From positions 22,701,722 through 22,765,721 of the forward strand of contig NC_049912.1 in assembly GCF_001411555.2 (NCBI RefSeq): a stretch of DNA of 64,000 nucleotides, in the 5' to 3' direction. The notes under the pieces were generated by a model. That model searched no databases, had not been told where the DNA came from, and saw only the letters and a program-made list of their open reading frames with translations. Within the stretch, counting starts at the first letter, position 1; the number at the start of each line of letters is the position of its first letter. This DNA comes from Juglans regia. Lineage: Eukaryota; Streptophyta; Magnoliopsida; Fagales; Juglandaceae. The translations under genes and the position numbers were made by a program. Of this stretch, positions 21,825-33,715 are shown in pieces.

Positions 21825-24800
21825 ATGGGGTTGTCAATCTATATCTTTTCTTTGGTTCTGCTATTTTCTCTAGTACCTTTTGGCTTCACAAAAGAGCAAC
21901 TGAGCTCAAGGGAGTGCGAGGATCTGGGTTTTTCAGGGCTTGCTCTTTGCTCCGATTGTAACACTCTTGCTGAGTATGTTAAGGACCAAGGTAACCTATC
22001 CAAAAATTCATTTTGTTACAAGACGATTGGTGGGTATGTTTTCTATTGAATAGTAGCTTTCTCTGAGAATCATACGAGTTTTTATATTTGTAAGTTGCAC
22101 TTTTTGTTGATCTGCATTTATTTAATTCACTAGGATTTCAAGATTCTGTTGTGATAGGTTTTTTTTTTTTCTAATAGAGATTTGTTATTTTAGGTAATTT
22201 ACCCCTTTTTTTGCAGGTAGTGGAATGCTGATTTCGTTCATGTACTGTTAGCATTCCTGTTTGTTCATGTTTTTGCTGTACGAAGACTATTAATTATGTG
22301 ATTTTCTGGGTTTCGAATATTTTATGGGGCGTAGTATCATGCTCGATTTCTGCTCCTTCTATGCTTCCGGTGTACTTCGTTAATGTCTTTATTTCAATAA
22401 AATTTTACTTTTACCTATAAAAAAAAGTATCATGCTCAATATACAGCCCGAGGGGTCGTGCAGTGGTCTTGAGGCGACCCGCGTAAATCGGATTTTGTGG
22501 GTTAACTTTGCACTCACACTCTTGGAGCCATTAGACTAGGAGAATTTATAGTTCCTGTGAACGTCATGTTTTGTACGCTTGGACAAAGCTCTAGCAACTT
22601 GGGCCGGGATCTTCACCTGCAAACACAAAGAAGAAAATGGGCTTGGGATTGTCCGGGGAGCCTCCGATGCCTAAGTTAGTCTCCTCGCGCGTATGGCGAT
22701 AATTTTTTATGTAAAGTTCAAAGTGAGTCCTTTGTACCTGGGTAGGGGGCTTTTATACTAAGTCCCCAGGGAACATTATTTTTCCTTGTGTCAGGGTTCA
22801 GCCGCCCCGCCCATGTTTGTAATGGTTTGGGATTTTAATGCGACCTAGTCTCTTGAGGCAGGATTATTAATGCGGCGTGGCTCCCAAGGCGAGTCCCAGT
22901 GGTGGGTGAATGGCGCAGTCACTTCTGGTCCCCTCTGTCAGAGAATGGAGGGTTATCCACGTCTTCCGTTCATCTATTGACATAATTCCTTGATTCTAGG
23001 TGTGACAAGGAAGGCCAGAGTCGGCAGGTCCCATCTATCCCCTGTGTATGGTTCTTGTGTTACACATCCTTCTTTCTCTGATGTCATCTCGAGGGCCAAA
23101 CCCCTCTAGGGGGCTCTAGGGCCTCAAAATACTAGGACTCTGGTTGGGCTAGGACCTGGTGTTGAGCTCAGGCCCAACCATAATCGGCCAGGTGGAAATA
23201 CCCCTCTTAGTTCCCCTCGAGTTATTTGAGGTTCACTTGTTGGAAACTCCTTCCTAAAGGCATGTGCACCCAAGGATTAGTCTGGACTTTGTCTCAGACA
23301 CTTGGTTCCTATAAAATAAAGCGTTATTATCGGTTTACCTTGAAATATGAGGTAGTTAATGGATTTTTATCAGAAGTTCATGTGATTTGCTTCCAAGGCA
23401 TTACCGTGTGAGTTTTGGGTAATAATTAGTTCTGGCGCATTCTTGAGTTTAGCCTTTTTAAGTTGGCCATTATTTTCTAATTTATTTACACATTAAAAAG
23501 TAATAATTAGTTCTAGCGTGAAAGAAGTAGAAGAATTCTAACGTGATACATACCTTTGAGTCTTATAGATGTAATACAAAGATCTTTAAGGCTCTGATTT
23601 GTTTTAACAGAAATTTCTCTCTAGAAAATTTTATAAGAGAGATTTCTGTTGGAAATCTTTAATTCGATAAAAGTCTAAAGACTCGTCTTCTTCTTCAAAC
23701 GACTGAAAAAAAAAAAAAAAATTGTAACAATTTCTTTTACAACTAGAACTAGTAATTCCATAGTCTCATGCAGTTGACTAGTGAATAGATGATGGGATGT
23801 GACTGCCTCTTATGAGGAAAACGACCACGATTTATAGATTTGTTGATTAGGTTGTTCCTCAACACTTTGAGTTCTATTTGGACTTAGGTTATGCTCTTAG
23901 AGTTCTGCATACATAAGATTTGTTGCTTTTACCATTGTTGTAGATGTGCTAAAGTCGAATTTGGTTGTAGATTTGGTATCAGACTGTTTGAAGTGTTGCA
24001 CCGAGGATTCTGATGATTCCATGAGCAAGGTATGGATAAGATTTCTAGGTTTCTAGAAACTAAAACTTGTGGTTTGCATTTAATATATTATTTACTTTTT
24101 ATGATTTTGCTAATCCTAAATCTGTCTAAAAGTCAAAGGATTCGTTATATAAACAATGAAGTGGATAAATGGATAAAACAACGGGCTAATCTGTTAGGTG
24201 AAGGGTGACCCACTGTGGCTTCAATTTTTTGCTTATTCGCTCCACTCTTTTTGCATTATTTTCTTCCTTAAATTATGAATAATCAATGTAGTTTTTAAGT
24301 TTTTAGTCCAATTTGTAAGTAACAAGAATGTTCATAAAAAATTGTCAATGAAGTGCAAGATGCTTAAAATAAATTTTAAAACGAAGTGCAAAATGCTTTA
24401 AGAAAAAACACTGCTAATGGCAGTCCCAATCAAAATATAGGGATTTTTTTCCTTTCTGGACCTTTTTGTGCATCTTGATAAGCTCAGTGCCATGGACTTA
24501 ATTTTTTGCAAGCATGTTCATCCTCACAGATTTACCAATTCTATGTTTTGATAATATTCTAGAACTCTCACTACTGCAGTCCAAAAGCCGTTTACATGCT
24601 GCGGCTTTCATGACATGCAATCCTGAAGATTATTTTCACATGTGATTTAAAAAAAAAGTTCTCATGGAATGCAATCTTGGCTTCACAAGAATTGCTTAGT
24701 CCATTTTCGTACTTATATTAAATAATTGGTACTAGTTTTTGAGATAATTTCCTAGAAGTCAGAGAAACTTTAATTGAAAAGAAGTCTGGTTAATTTTAGG

Positions 24801-26005
24801 GTTATTGAGGCCATTCAAAGAATGGTGCATCATGGTTGATTATCCGGTTTTGGTTTAAGATGGTATTTTGTAATTGACTTCGTGGAACTGCAGATTACCT
24901 ATTCTGGTGCTGTACTGGAGGTCTGCATGAGGAAACTGGTTTTCTATCCTGAAATTGTGGGCTTCATTGAAGAAGAGAAGGATCAGTTCCCTTCAGTTAA
25001 AGTTCAATATATTTTCAATTCTCCACCGAAGCTGATCATGCTGGACAATGCAGGACAACACACGGAAACCATAAGGTTAGCTTATTTTTGTTAGTGTTAA
25101 CTGTTAAGCACTGTTCTCTTCAATGGATGGATAGAAATTTTTGTTGAGAGAATTGCTTGATGGTTGATGATAACAGAGTGATAATGCTGAAAGTTCTTTG
25201 ATCACCAGATGTATAAAATCTTGCGGCTTGGTTACCGTCATACACCCCTCCCCTTTCATTTGTCCCCAGTTTGTCATGAACCATAGACTGACCTCTAGGT
25301 TACCTAGCTGATGGTTTCTGTCTGGCATGTGTCCCAAGTGTCAGAAACATTTTTTTCCCAAAATTCTTATCATTGTAGAGTGCCTGGTTTGCCATCTCTT
25401 TAACTTTGTTATATCATGTTACATGGAGGCTTGGAGCAGTTATGGAAGTCTGAATTAGGCAGTCAAAATTGCATAGGTCTTGCCTTGATCCAACTTCGGT
25501 AGCTACCTGAACCACATACTATCTCAGGGAGTCTGGAATTCATAACCTTTACCCATTTCATGTTGGCACGCTAGTTCAGTTTTAGAACATTTGACTGCAG
25601 ATCAAGAGGTCACGGGTCTGAACCTTGTTAATATATTCCTTTAAAAACATCTGGTTGGAGCAAAGAACCAACTAACAGATCTTGACTTGATCCTGTATTG
25701 GTAGATACCTAAAGTCATATACCTTAGAAGTGGCATTTTAGTTGATGAGATCAGATGTAACCCAATTTTGGCATTAAAAATACAAGCTGTCTGGTTTTAG
25801 ATTTTTCCAAGTGAATATCGACTACAATGTTAATTTTAATTATATCTTTGATCTTTTTATTTGCATCCTTCAAAGGAAAAAGAATAAGTTCTATGAACTT
25901 GTCTAATTGGAACTATTTTCCCCTTGTCACAGGATTGACAATTGGAAACGTGAACATATACTGCAATTCTTGCGAGAGAAAGTTAAGCCCACATCAGCAA
26001 ACTGA
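21825..26005 (+). CDS. SELENOF: SEP15/SELENOF-like ER thioredoxin-fold protein (159 aa)
   Basis: Exons 21825-21990, 23971-24029, 24894-25075, 25933-26005 sum to 480 nt with every junction in phase. Residues 1-22 are a signal peptide (MGLSIYIFSLVLLFSLVPFG). Next comes the Cys-rich N-terminal domain (C31, C42, C45, C61, C64, C65), which in animal SEP15 binds the folding sensor UGGT in the ER lumen, then the thioredoxin-like domain (GAVLEVCMRKLVFYPEI through DNWKREHILQFLREKV). In animals the redox motif is Cys-Gly-Sec; here the site reads C86-M87-R88, so the selenocysteine position is Arg and no Sec machinery is needed. An in-frame ATG at 21681 would add 48 residues and bury the signal peptide, so 21825 is preferred. 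A gypsy LTR ends 349 bp upstream. Introns 1 and 3 hold small retro-insertions. Expected role: ER protein-folding quality control, inferred from the family. Confidence 0.93.
22348..22425 (+). mobile_element. 78-bp retrotransposed 3' tail with 15-bp target duplication
   Basis: A very short insert ending TTTTACCTATAAAAAAA, flanked by AGTATCATGCTCGAT (22333-22347) and AGTATCATGCTCAAT (22426-22440), which differ at one base. The tail resembles LINE 3' ends elsewhere in the window (TTACTTATCAAAAA). It is an extreme 5'-truncated LINE or SINE copy in SEP15 intron 1. Confidence 0.85.
22441..23235. repeat. GC-rich repeat, probably a solo LTR or LARD fragment
   Basis: Clearly richer in G+C than the surrounding intron, with no ORF of note. 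It contains GGAGCCTCCGATGCCTAAG, a motif I associate with non-coding plant LTR elements, and several GGGGCTTTTATA / CTCGAGGGCC stretches. Boundaries are set by composition change only; no terminal repeats or target duplication found. Confidence 0.45.
25563..25632 (+). pseudogene. tRNA-Cys(GCA)-like relic in SEP15 intron 3
   Basis: The stretch CATTTGACTGCAGATCAAGA with flanking TAGTTCAGTTTTAGAA (A box) and GGTCTGAACC (B box) matches the D arm, anticodon arm (GCA between CT and GA) and T arm of plant tRNA-Cys as I remember it. The acceptor stem is destroyed and the T arm is altered, so it is either a tRNA pseudogene or the head of a tRNA-derived SINE. Confidence 0.75.
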
Positions 26006-27375
26006 GTGGTTTATTTTTTGTTGTTGTGTTTTTACTTAGGTCTGTATCATAATAATTTCAAACTTCCGGACCCATCTTTTGCATAATTTATGAGTAAGTA
26101 TATCAGAAGAATGGAAACAACTTATTTTCATATTCCTGTCTTTACATACAATAGATGTGAGTTCAGATAAATCAATCGTATCAATGACAGATGCCTCTCT
26201 ATAAAACATAGCATGTACCACTAGGCGGAAGATTCCTTGCCCGTGAAGACCCAACAAATTATTATCCTGCATAGGACCCACTATTTCATTCCGTCTATAA
26301 TTTTGAAGAAAAATTTTCTCACACACATGATTTTTTTTTTTTTTTTTTGTTACTAAATGTGTGGTGTACGGATGATGAGTAAAAATGTAATTAATTTAGG
26401 AGTAATAAAATAAAAATAAGTGTAGTGTGTGGTGTGATGAGTAACAAATCTCAATTTTAAAACTTCTGATTTTTCTTTTACTATTCCATGTTCCTAGTTC
26501 TATTGTCGTGATAGCTTCAAATGTACAAATCTGGCAAACACATAGCATTTAGACTTTTTCAGATAATGCAAAAGGAAATTTAAATTTTAAAAATACTACG
26601 AAAATATCAATACAATTTTTAGATAGTTACATATTTCAAATTAGTTACATATTTCAAATTTTCAAAGATAGGGTCATAATTTTACAAAATTCAAATAATT
26701 ATAATTTCTACCTCAGAAATCAGTTTTTTAATTTGTTTTCAAACAAATAAAACATGTTTGAAAGTGTTTTAATCATATAGTTACGAAACAATAAATAATT
26801 TTTTACTTATCTCAACCATTTCATTACTATTTATTACTATTCATCAATTTTAACTTACAAATTTCATTAATATTCACAATCCATTATACTATTATTCACA
26901 ATTCATCTCAACTCATCTTCGAATCCAAACGAGTTAGATCTATAATTTCTAAAGCTATAAACTATATCCTAAAGCTATAAACTATATTTTCTACAGCGAT
27001 CCTAATGGCATATCAGCAGGAACTTTTCTGATCACCCTGGGAAGGAATTTATATAAATTAATATATATCCAGCTCCATGTATTCATTGCTTTATTGTTCA
27101 TTATCCTTGTACATCTCAAGTTTCTAAATATACATAGAAAGCTTCTACCATTACCATCTTAAAAATCAGGATGGTGAGGAAATTGCTTTCAAACAGTGTA
27201 AAAGATTGTCTATTCACGTTCCAGATTTCCCTGATGACATGTGAATGATATTTTCAGTCACAAATTTGCCTCTGCCCGACAAAACCTTGCTGCACAGTAA
27301 AGGTCGGTTGCCCTTTACACCATCACTCTGGCTACATCAAACTTCAATAAGCTTTGGTTTCTGAGCAACAAGGTC
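26006..27375. other. Spacer between convergent SEP15 and bHLH genes
   Basis: Holds both 3' UTRs. A 21-bp poly(T) tract lies at 26331-26351 and a MITE-like fragment at about 26780-26935 (CAATTCATCTCAACTCATCT, ending TCGAATCCAAACGAG). No gene or RNA recognised. Confidence 0.5.
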
Positions 27376-29107
27376 TCAAAGGAATTGAGAAATAGCCTTC
27401 TCAAATCTGGGAGAAGTTGTCTTGATGGGGGCCCAGATGTCGGCGCCATTGCTTTGAGCAACTCCCGCAGTGCAAGAAATGGGAACGAGACATAAACCTC
27501 TGCTTCTCAAACTGTTTGGTCCCAAGTCCTGGAGACAGAATAACCAATGCCTTTTATATTCTAGTCATAACTCTTCACCAACGGCACTTAGGTGATTGGA
27601 ATAAAGGGCATTTTGAATGACCCAATAAACATAAAGTTGGAGCCATGACTAGTTGCAATAATTTTTCTTTCACCATTTATGTAAATATTGTTTAGATAAT
27701 TCTATACCACAGAATGACTAGTTTTGCATCCATGGGTTCCAACCGACTACACTGAGTGTCTTACTACCATTTGAAGGTACCATAGAACACCCTTTTATCA
27801 AAGATGATTGGGGGAAATAAAAAAAATTTGGCCATTCCATGTTAACTATATCCTATAGCCAATTCAATTCATGGCTGCCTCATGCTCACCTGCATTATAC
27901 TTTGGTTACTTTGGAGATACGGAGCACTTAACACCTGAAAGCACCCAAAAGCAATGAGATTAAAGTCACATCTCCAGATAATAAGATAGATACATATCTC
28001 TCAATGTCAACTAAATATGGACAAGACAACAGTAGTTCCAAACTTCAAATGTAATCACCACAAACATGGTTGCATTCATTGAACAGTTTCTAAGGGAACA
28101 ACACTTGGGCTGCTGATGATAGTTCAGAAAGCCAAAGCAGGAAAAGGCCAGACCTTAACTTGTTCATGAAGGAACTGTACGTATTCCATTGCCTCTGAAA
28201 GGACAGAAGCTGTATCTGTCTGCAGCGAAATGAGAAAAGCTTCAAAAAGCACAGCAATGGTGAACAACTCTATCATAGAGAGCTTTAACAGATGAGCTAT
28301 GACCAAGATACAGCAAAATATGTCCCGAATAACATCCCTTTTCTTTTTTTTTCTCTAGGGCAGCCCCCATTAGCATTCACTTTACAGTCATTACGGTAAG
28401 TTAAAAGAATTTGCATAGACTCTACTGGAGATGAATGGCCAGTGAGAAGTTCATAGAGTCAATTTCCTAGATCAGTGCTTTTAATAGGACGCATGATTTA
28501 ATTAAAAAGATCAATTTTCCATATTTACCTTCCCATATGGTGAAACAAGCTGTTGTAGAGCCATGATTCGCTCCCCGAGCTTCTCCTTCCTATCCTATTG
28601 TTAAAGCGGGCAAATAGAAATTATAGCATAAGAAAACTACAGATATCAAAGTGAATGATAGATCCCTAGTATCCTACTTCCATCTGAATAACATCCAAGT
28701 GGTAGTTGGGTTCATACAGATTGAACCAGCTAAAAAAGGGAGTCAAAACTGCACTAGGGAGGTAGGTGAAATCCAGTTCCAATAGGGAGTCAAAACTGCA
28801 CTGGGAGGTGGTTGAATTCTCAACCATCTTCAAGAAATGCATTCAGATGTTCTTCATAATAATTTAGCAAACATGGCTACTAAGGCACTAGACTTTTCAG
28901 CGTTCCTTTTATATTCGGTAACTACCCACTTTACTTCGTGCATATTTTTACAAGGAGACTATATTCCAACAACAGAAAGATAGCAGGGGGGACAAAAGGA
29001 AACGGCGAAGAAACCTTAGCAGACAGATCAGCCTTATGTCGTTTGGATGCAAGAGAAGTGAGACTGCTTTGCTCAACAGAACAGGGGCTCCTTTTGTGCT
29101 CTGTCAT
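27376..29107 (-). CDS. BHLH153: Small atypical bHLH protein, bHLH153-like (140 aa)
   Basis: Minus-strand exons 29015-29107 (ATG at 29107), 28529-28594, 28154-28219, 27890-27934 and 27376-27528 total 423 nt in phase. The protein starts [15 protein letters not shown]. The bHLH region spans residues 32-75: helix 1 [20 protein letters not shown], helix 2 [20 protein letters not shown]. Then VLSAPYL and a C-terminal block [12 protein letters not shown] plus NGADIWAP, the signature of the bHLH68/110/153 group. The basic region is short and lacks the usual His-Glu-Arg E-box contacts, so it is probably a weak or non-E-box binder acting through dimerisation (inference). A 5' UTR exon is likely around 30711 upwards, with donor GTAAGT at 30710-30705 and an acceptor near 29140. 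It is tail-to-tail with SEP15. Confidence 0.9.
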
Positions 29108-29139
29108 CCTTCCTAATTCTAACCCTTGTTCTCCCTAGT

Positions 29140-31250
29140 TAGAAATAGCAATAAGAATGAGTCTGGAAAATAACAAGACAAGAGGTAACAAAGGCAATCA
29201 TCAACTTTCATGTCCACACTCCACTTGGAAAATATATAGATCTAAACAAGCCATCAGCGAAATTTTCCCTGATTGTTGGAAACTTGCACCAGACTATCCA
29301 GAACAGTTCATTATGCAAATGTTTTAACTGGAATCTTTAGATCAAAGTCTATAACATACTAAAGGGTTTCCAAACTACCATAGCTTATGTCTTTTTCTTC
29401 ATTTTCTTTTTTTCACGTAAGGCAGCAGAAAACAGACAGAAGATGAGACTGAAATGCATATGGGGGGAGTACCCCATCAAACAAAAATCCAGGAAACCTG
29501 TAATCAAATATTCATGAGGGAAATCAAATTTTTAATGGAAGTCCAATTGAAACCTCATGCTGGGTGAAATTTTGCCTCTCACCTCAAGGTCACATGCTCG
29601 AGTGTTCCAATCCTAGTCCTATTAAGAAAGGCATAAAACATCCACACATGCACAACTTGCAGAACACCCGTGTGGCAATACTCAAGGTAATAACAAATTA
29701 AAGCTGACCATCCAATGTGATTGACTTTACTAAGAAGCATCGTAGTAAGAGCTCTGCCAATTTTTAGCATTTTATATACCATAATGGCATCGACACCATA
29801 TCTTAAAATAATCGAATTTTATATGGATCGTACACGAAACCATGCAAAAAAAAAAAAAAATCACAACATTATTGAAGTTCATATCATAAAAAAACCAGAC
29901 ATGCATTGTTTTGGTCAGAGGTTAACCTTCAATTCAAAACACCATATAATATACAAATATCTAATGCTATTCTTACAACCATGCAATTTAAAAGTATATC
30001 ATCAAATGAAGACAACAGGTCCATGAATCCACGAAGAACGGTATTGCCTACACTGCGTTAATATAATACAAATAATCAAAATCAAAGTATATATGGCAAT
30101 AATAATTAAAGGATCCATGATTTTATTAATCACACCACACCGACAAACCAATCTGAAAATTAATTGGGTTTCTTTATATGATACAAAATTATGATAAAAA
30201 AAAATCTTTTGTGGGTATGGTTCCGAACAAAACGAATTAAAAAATTTGGATTTGATCGGACAAGATTAAATATTCAACAAGGCAAGAATGAGCCGTATAT
30301 TCATCCAAGTTTGCGTATATGATCCGGCTACCCACTTTTTTTTAATAGCCTTAATAACATGTTAACGAATACCATAAACAGCAAGTAATCCACAAAGCGA
30401 GAGTATGGACTCCGTACAATGTCATAACACAAGCCCAACCGTTCGATCATTCAAAACGAAGAAGAAGAAAAAAGAGGGGAGAGAGAGAGAGAGAGAGAGA
30501 GAGAGGAAGAAGAAGAAGAAGAAGAAGAAGAAGAAGCAGCAGTAGAAGTACTTTGATCAGAAGGTTAGCAGGGCATCATTGATAGAGACAATTTGGCACC
30601 CAATTTTTAAACAAAAGAAAGAACACTTAAGGAAAGCGAGATAATTAAAAATAAAATAAGCGCATAAATTGAGAGGAAATAATGGAAGGCTTAAAGCTTT
30701 AAGAACTTACAGAGTACTTAAGAGTCTGCATTGCAACAGGAACTCACGATGATCTACAACTTTTCAAGACAAACCCTTCAAAACCCACCTCAGAAATCAC
30801 CCAATCTACGCGAAACACTAATCGAAACCAACAGAAAAATGTCCTGTATTGATGTTTCTACTTTAATTATATTCCCGTCAACCTAAAAACAAGCTACTCT
30901 TTCTTTTTCTTCGTCTCTTTCTCACGGTCTATTAGTTTAGACAAGTGCTAGCTAGAGCTTATTGGGTTTTCAAGTTGCAAAGTAGTGAACTTAATGCAAA
31001 ATCCATGTACGCAGTTCACACTGCAATCACGGAATAAGCTATGAACTTAAATTCGCTGAAACCATGGAATTGGCTGGCATATAGTGCTCCAAAGGAAAAA
31101 AAATATTTATACTGAAATCTTTTCCGAGAGATGAAATCAGTTGGAGAACAGGAAAATGGAAGGAGAACGGAAGGTACTGAAACAGAGTAAGGGAGAAGAG
31201 AGAGCGTGCGCGTATAAGAAAGCTAGGTAAGGGCTTGCGAAAGTGTTTTA
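29140..31250 (-). promoter_or_regulatory. Probable 5' UTR intron, leader and promoter region of the bHLH gene
   Basis: There is no other gene here. The minus strand offers a donor (CT|GTAAGTTCTT at 30710) and an acceptor (CTAACTAG|GGAGAAC near 29140) consistent with a leader intron of about 1.6 kb. A GA/GAA microsatellite lies inside. The transcription start is not identifiable; it should lie between about 30750 and 31200. Confidence 0.4.
30477..30537. repeat. Compound (GA)n-(GAA)n microsatellite
   Basis: A run of about 14 GA units is followed, after GGAA, by about 9 GAA units and GCAGCAG. On the bHLH coding strand this is a CT/TTC tract in the inferred leader intron. Confidence 0.95.
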
Positions 31251-31445
31251 GGCTTCGTTTGGATTTTAAACTAATCTCAACTCATCTTAACTCATCATTA
31301 CAACTTTTTCAAATTTCAATATAAAATATAATAAACAATTCAATTTTTTTAAATCTCAAAATAATAATAATATTAAAAAATAATATTCTAATAATATTTT
31401 ATCATCTCAACTTAACTCAACTCACTCCAACATCCAAACACAACC
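31251..31445. mobile_element. Harbinger-type MITE (195 bp) with TTA duplication
   Basis: Starts GGCTTCGTTTGGA, ends TCCAAACACAACC, flanked by TTA at 31248-31250 and 31446-31448. Same family as 4226-4417 (shared CAACTTTTTCAAAT and AATAATAATATT cores). Confidence 0.8.
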
Positions 31446-31448
31446 TTA

Positions 31449-32478
31449 TAGAGTTTAGGCTTAATTTGTTTTGCCAGATAAGATAGAAATTAAAATTAAA
31501 AAATTGAATAAAATATTATTAAAATATATTTTTTAAATAAAATATTATTAAAATATTTTTTAATATTATTTTTATTTTAAAATTTAAAAAAAAATAAATT
31601 ATTTATTTTATTTTATATTAAAAATTATAATAATTAGATGAGATGAGATAGGATAATATATTTTTTAAAAATAAATAAGACTTGTTTAGAATTTATATTT
31701 TTCAATAATTAATAAAAGGCTCTGAAATAAAATATGAATATGTTATTTATTTGACAGCTAATATACAACCGTGTAGAAAAAAAATAGATATTGAAATATT
31801 TAATTTAACCATACATAAAGTTACTGTTCCAACTATGGTTGAAATAGTTGAGAAGGAATAAAATATTAAAAAAAACAAAACAATGTCTACTTGTTATCCC
31901 CAAAACAATGTCTATTGAATCATTGAGTAATGGATGATAAATCATTTTTTAATTATTTATATCATATTATAAAATAATAAAAATATGATGATAAAACATA
32001 TGATAAATAGTATTTCTCTTCAAATAATGATAAAACAAAGACTATTCTTCAATAGAGGCGAGCCACATTATAGAATTGTAGGAGGATGATACAACAAAGA
32101 CTATCCTATAATATTGTTATTTTTAAAATCCGAGAGAGATTTTTTAGTTTTATTTCTTAATTGTTTTATGAAAATCGTGGGACTCCTAAAAAAACATATT
32201 TAGATTGGCAAAGAATTCTATGGTATGTAGTTAGTGGGGTTTATAAAATAAGCGTAACTCAATAAAAATATGTTAGGAAAAAAATTTCTTTAGGCTATTA
32301 TTATTGGAAAACTTATCGTTTAAATGACATTCTTGATTTGACACCACCACATAATATCACGTGATTTATTAAAAAAATAAAAACACAAAATGATATATTC
32401 AAAGAGACAGAAGCTCTATGTTCATTTTGTATTTGTATGTTTTTAGTTCCCTCTATAGTACTTTCTTCTCTTTATACT

Positions 32479-32480
<2 letters not shown>
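31449..32480. other. AT-rich spacer, no gene seen
   Basis: Very AT-rich, with LTR/MITE-like debris (31480-31670 resembles the interior of the TTTGG-ended MITEs; 31920-32010 resembles the family at 42470). No exon or RNA recognised. Confidence 0.4.
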
Positions 32481-32529
<49 letters not shown>

Positions 32530-32530
32530 A
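32481..32530. repeat. (AT)n microsatellite
   Basis: About 17 uninterrupted AT units (32483-32516) followed by an imperfect continuation to about 32530. Confidence 0.95.
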
Positions 32531-32936
32531 ATAGATAAAAAATTCTACATAGAAATTCTACACCACATATTTTCACCTTACGGTAGCATTACAGCTATCG
32601 AGGATTCCCACCGAGAAATCCCGATAATGCCATTTCAACTTTTTTTTTCCATACATTTTTTTATATCCTTAAACATTTAAGAAAAAGCACAACATATTAA
32701 AAATACTTCCTTGATAGTTAATCACTAAGTAAAAAAAAGAAAAAAATTGAATAGGAAAAATGTCTCGGGACCACCTCTCGGTGGCCCAAGCATTTTCCTT
32801 TCACATAAATTAATATGTGATTTGTCATTTTTATTATTTTATTTTAATGTTTAAATATGTTTGTTTAAATAAAATGATAAATCAAATGTTAGTTAGCTTG
32901 AGTGTATAGTGTAAAACATTCTTGTAACATTTCTCT

Positions 32937-33715
32937 AAGGCTATTTTTGGGTAACTAAGTATTCTCAACACTTTTCAAGTATTTTTATATTTTTGTTTTT
33001 GAAAATACTTCACATGCCGAACTACTTAAAATATTCTCAATGAAACCCACAAACTCACTTCAATCTCTACTCAAAAATATTTACAAAGATTCTATAATAC
33101 TTATAACTATTATATATAAATAACAAATAAAATCATTATAATATTTATCACTATAATATATAAATAAAAAATAAAATCACAAAAATATTTATCTCTATTA
33201 TATATAAATAAAAAATAAAATCACTATAATATATAAATAAAAAATAAAATCACTATAATATTTATCACTATTATATATAAATTAAAAATAAAATCACTAT
33301 AATATATAAATAAAAAATAACATTACTATAATATTTATCACTATTATATATATATAAATAAAATCATTATAATATTTATCACTATTATATATAAATTAAA
33401 AATAAAATCATTATAATATTTATCATTATTATATATAAAAATAAAATAAAATCACTACAATATTTATTAATATTAAAAAATCACTTTAATAAAATCATTA
33501 TAATATTTATTACTAAAAATAAAATCACTATAATATTTATAGGATCCACATATTTTTCAACTACCTATCCAAAAGTCAATAACTCAACATAATTCACACA
33601 TCTAAACAACTTAAAATACTCTCAATGGGACCTATAAACTCACTCCAATCTTTACTCATAACTATTTACAAATATTCTCGACACTTCTCAAATATTCTCG
33701 CTACCCAGTAAATTA
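32937..33715. repeat. MITE-like element expanded by an AT-rich minisatellite
   Basis: The outer parts (GGGTAACTAAGTATTCTCAAC at 32949 and TATTCTCGCTACCC at 33695) match the ends of the MITE at 16-210. Between about 33095 and 33540 lies an imperfect array of a roughly 40-45-bp unit built on CACTATAATATTTATCACTA followed by TTATATATAAATAAAAAATA. No ORF. Confidence 0.7.

Noticed and set aside
21681..22049. Longer SEP15 first frame starting at 21681
   Set aside because: It would place 48 polar residues before the signal peptide; the ATG at 21825 directly precedes the hydrophobic leader and gives the normal family length.
33095..33540. Possible CRISPR-like or centromeric array
   Set aside because: Units are imperfect, AT-rich, adjacent without unique spacers, and the array is under 0.5 kb within a MITE. 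A eukaryotic minisatellite fits.
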